Shown one piece after another: positions 61,824-64,000 of a stretch of DNA of 64,000 nucleotides; within the stretch, counting starts at the first letter, position 1; each line of letters opens with the position of its first letter. The stretch covers positions 32,018 through 96,017 of the forward strand of contig CAYFFV010000007.1 in NCBI GenBank assembly GCA_964342695.1. Direction: 5' to 3'. This DNA is from CAYFFV01 sp964342695. Lineage in GTDB: Bacteria; Acidobacteriota; Vicinamibacteria; Vicinamibacterales; UBA8438. Under the pieces are notes generated by a model. The model worked only from the letters and a program-made list of their open reading frames with translations. It was not told the DNA's origin and ran no database searches. A program made the translations under genes and the position numbers.

Positions 61824-62453
61824 TTATTCGCGGTTGTTAATTACCTGATCAATAATACCGTATTCGCAACCCTGCTCGGCACTCATAATATAATCGCGTT
61901 CGGTATCTTTCTGGATCCGTTTGATTGGTTGTCCTGTCCGTTCTGACAGAATTTCATTTAAACGAGTACGCATGCGCAATATTTCTTTTGCATGAATGTC
62001 GATGTCGGTGGCTTGTCCTCCCAAGTCATTCATTAACGGTTGATGAATGATGATGCGGGAATTTGGCAAAGAGAAACGTTTACCTTTAGCTCCGGCACCT
62101 AGAAGTACTGCTGCCATTGAAGCAGCCTGACCGATGCAGTACGTTTGTACATCAGGCTTAATAAATTGCATCGTGTCATAAATCGCGAATCCGGCGGATA
62201 TAGATCCTCCAGGGCTATTGATGTACAGAAGGATGTCGCGGTCAGGATCTTCGGCTTCTAAAAAAAGCATCTGAGCTATAACGAGATTCGCCAGACCATC
62301 ATCAATAGGAGATCCTATAAAGATAATACTGTCTTTAAGCAGTCGCGAAAAAATATCGTAAGCTCGTTCTCCTCTATTGGTTTGCTCGACAACCATCGGC
62401 ACCAATTGCATTTTTGATTCTGGCATTTTTTTCTTAGCTCTTATTGATTTCAT
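61824..62453 (-). CDS. clpP: ATP-dependent Clp protease proteolytic subunit
   Basis: 209 residues from the first Met; starts at Met10 (62426) are also plausible because the first nine residues are unusually basic. The serine protease triad is present: Ser112 in GQAASMAA, His137 in IIIHQPL and the Asp in KDTERD. The propeptide region MQLVPMVVEQTNRGER matches ClpP maturation sites. Confidence 0.97.
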   Translation of the reverse strand: MKSIRAKKKMPESKMQLVPMVVEQTNRGERAYDIFSRLLKDSIIFIGSPIDDGLANLVIAQMLFLEAEDPDRDILLYINSPGGSISAGFAIYDTMQFIKPDVQTYCIGQAASMAAVLLGAGAKGKRFSLPNSRIIIHQPLMNDLGGQATDIDIHAKEILRMRTRLNEILSERTGQPIKRIQKDTERDYIMSAEQGCEYGIIDQVINNRE

Positions 62454-62518
62454 TCTTATTTACTAATTTATTAATGGGGTGGCAGGTGTTGACATTCTTC
62501 TGGAAGGAGATCAAGACA

Positions 62519-63859
62519 CTAAGCCTCAACAATCGTAGCATGCTGAAGTACAAAGTCAATTGCCTTCTCCCGACGCAAGCCGATGCTTAAAACCTCAGGG
62601 TCACCTTCTTTTTCGATAATTGCTCTCATGGCTGAAACGGTTCGATTATTAAGTGTTGCAAGACGCTCAATTTCTTTATTTAAGTCTTCCTCAGAAGTTT
62701 CGATGTTTTCTATTTTTGCTATTTCGTCGAGTACTAGACTGCTTTTTACAGTATCGGTCGCAGCCTCTCTTTGATTAACACGAAATTCGTCCCAATTGAC
62801 ATTTGCCTTTCTTGGATCGATTTGCTGAGAAACTAAACGATTTGCAAAATGTTCTGTGCGACGATCGATTTCTCGATTTATAAGTGCTTCTGGAATAACA
62901 ATATTTAGTTGCGCTGCCAGTTTCTTCAATAATTCATCTCTTGTTGTTCTGTTCGTTTCTTGTTCTGCCTGAATGCACAAATTTTCTCGAACTTGGTCTC
63001 GAAGAGCGTCAAGCGTGTCGATCGAACCAACCGAACTTGCAAAATCATCGTCAAGGTTGGGTACTATTTTTCTTTGGATCTTCTTAATAGTGACAGCATA
63101 GTCAATCTTATTAATGGCTGCGACAGGTTGATCGCTAGCTTTGTGGTCGTCAGTTTCGATAGGTATTTCGTTATTCTGATTTAAAATGAACTTGATAGCT
63201 GAACCAGTATCTAGGCCAATGAGGTGGTCGTCTAACCCTGCTGGATTTCCTGCATTACCAATTTCTATCTGTATGTCAGAGTGAATGTCTGTTTGTTCTG
63301 AGTTAGTCTTCTCTTTTAAATCAGGAGGGACGGATTTTACAGGTTTTCTGGCGAGATCAACTGTAAGGATGTCTCCTGTCGCAGAGCTACGGTCTTCGAC
63401 TGTTTCAAGTGTTGCAGCGCGTTCTCTTAGCTGTTGAATTGCCTCAGTGACGTGGTCTTCCGTAACTTCGATGGGTGTTGGACGCAGGTTTAGTCCACGA
63501 TATTCGCCAAGGTTTATTTCGGGTAGCACTTCAAAATTGGCAACAAATTTTAAGGATTGCCCTTTAGCAATATTTAAGTCGGTGATATTTGGTCTGTCTA
63601 CTGGAACGACAGCATGTTCCTTTAGAGCTTGCTCGACAGCACTAGGGACAAGTTCTTCTGCTACTTCTCTAAGGATGGTATCGAGCATTCTTTGTTGAAT
63701 TAAATGGGCAGGGGCTTTACCTGGGCGGAAGCCTGGCAATTGGGTTGATCGGCTCTTTTTTTTGGTTACCCGCTCGATCGTTTTGTCGACTTCTATTGAT
63801 GGAATTTCAATCGAAATATTTCTTCTAATCGTGTCAGTTGCGTTTAGTTCAGATTTCAT
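62519..63859 (-). CDS. tig: Trigger factor
   Basis: 446 residues, ribosome-bound chaperone. The N-terminal ribosome-binding domain carries LPGFRPGKAPAHLI, close to the GFRxGK signature. The middle FKBP-like domain (about 150-265) is divergent: the usual PGFE substrate-binding motif is replaced by NPAGLDDHLIGL, so PPIase activity is doubtful. The C-terminal arms (about 270-446) are helical. It is first in the tig-clpP-clpX-lon cluster and follows tRNA-Leu by 54 nt on the same strand. Confidence 0.96.
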   Translation of the reverse strand: MKSELNATDTIRRNISIEIPSIEVDKTIERVTKKKSRSTQLPGFRPGKAPAHLIQQRMLDTILREVAEELVPSAVEQALKEHAVVPVDRPNITDLNIAKGQSLKFVANFEVLPEINLGEYRGLNLRPTPIEVTEDHVTEAIQQLRERAATLETVEDRSSATGDILTVDLARKPVKSVPPDLKEKTNSEQTDIHSDIQIEIGNAGNPAGLDDHLIGLDTGSAIKFILNQNNEIPIETDDHKASDQPVAAINKIDYAVTIKKIQRKIVPNLDDDFASSVGSIDTLDALRDQVRENLCIQAEQETNRTTRDELLKKLAAQLNIVIPEALINREIDRRTEHFANRLVSQQIDPRKANVNWDEFRVNQREAATDTVKSSLVLDEIAKIENIETSEEDLNKEIERLATLNNRTVSAMRAIIEKEGDPEVLSIGLRREKAIDFVLQHATIVEA

Positions 63860-63913
63860 CAGTCATTATTCTCTGGCTTATTTAAACAGCGCTAATTAAA
63901 AAGTCAAAATTCT

Positions 63914-64000
63914 TGGTGCGAAAGGGGGGACTTGAACCCCCATGACCTTTCGGTCACCGGATCCTAAATCCGGCGCGTCTGCCAATTCCGCCACTTTCGC
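63914..64000 (-). tRNA. tRNA-Leu (anticodon UAG)
   Basis: Read on the minus strand, GCGAAAG at the 5' end pairs with CTTTCGC, followed by discriminator A and an encoded CCA at 63916-63914. The anticodon stem CCGGA/TCCGG encloses TTTAGGA, giving anticodon UAG. The long variable arm with GACCGAAAGGTC is typical of the class II Leu tRNA, and the T-arm GGGGGTTCAAGTCCCCC is perfect. The 5' end coincides exactly with the window edge at 64000. Confidence 0.97.

Overview
This is 64 kb of ordinary-looking bacterial chromosome, gene-dense and with a G+C content that looks to be in the low-to-mid 40s. It encodes a Gram-negative cell: LpxC (lipid A), a TamB/Omp85 outer-membrane assembly pair and several lipoproteins. 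I suspect an acidobacterium (Acidobacteriota, perhaps Vicinamibacteria-like). The grounds are a B12-dependent ribonucleotide reductase, an HNH / IPT-NHL / uvrA neighbourhood, an M48 lipoprotein peptidase, AbgT/M28 genes and the topA-trmFO-xerC ... hslVU block. The phylum is inference; no rRNA or marker phylogeny is possible here. No insertion sequences, phage genes, CRISPR arrays or toxin/defence islands were found.

Layout. 1-6.3 kb (minus strand): carbon metabolism, with malate synthase G, acetyl-CoA synthetase, a PDZ protein, a HupE/UreJ-type membrane protein and the start of a PQQ-propeller protein. 6.5-16 kb: mixed accessory genes (PxpA, ApaG, Aat, M28 peptidase, AbgT transporter, HOGA/DapA-type aldolase, M48 peptidase, HNH protein, NHL-propeller protein). 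15.9-21.9 kb: uvrA, lpxC, lysA, tmk. 22-26 kb (minus): TPR protein, lipoprotein, rplU-rpmA-obgE-nadD-rsfS. 26.4-40.3 kb: topA-trmFO-xerC, then an opposite-strand ABC-F ATPase, a lipoprotein and an APC permease, then hslV-hslU-FN3 lipoprotein-FAH hydrolase-transaldolase. 40.3-52 kb: a three-subunit acyl-CoA carboxylase followed by TamB, a seven-POTRA Omp85 protein and a SurA-like chaperone lacking a PPIase domain. 52.8-57.1 kb: nrdJ with an elaborate upstream region, a small membrane protein and an SDR enzyme. 57.2-64 kb (minus): tRNA-Leu(UAG), tig, clpP, clpX, lon, engB, rpmE, the classical protein quality-control cluster.

How genes work together. Acs makes acetyl-CoA, which malate synthase G condenses with glyoxylate; a HOGA-like aldolase nearby could supply glyoxylate. 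TamB, Omp85 and the SurA-like protein read as one outer-membrane biogenesis module. Two energy-dependent protease systems (HslVU; ClpXP/Lon with trigger factor) are both present.

The most interesting signal is upstream of nrdJ. Two NrdR-box-like palindromes 32 bp apart sit just above a good sigma-70 promoter. They are followed by a ~150-nt leader with three consecutive hairpins, a short ORF and a fragment resembling a B12 box, but without a recognisable AdoCbl riboswitch core. Other points are the seven-POTRA Omp85, a 12-G homopolymer inside an SDR gene, an LptM-like N-terminus on an FN3 lipoprotein, and an inserted segment splitting the xerC-hslVU neighbourhood.
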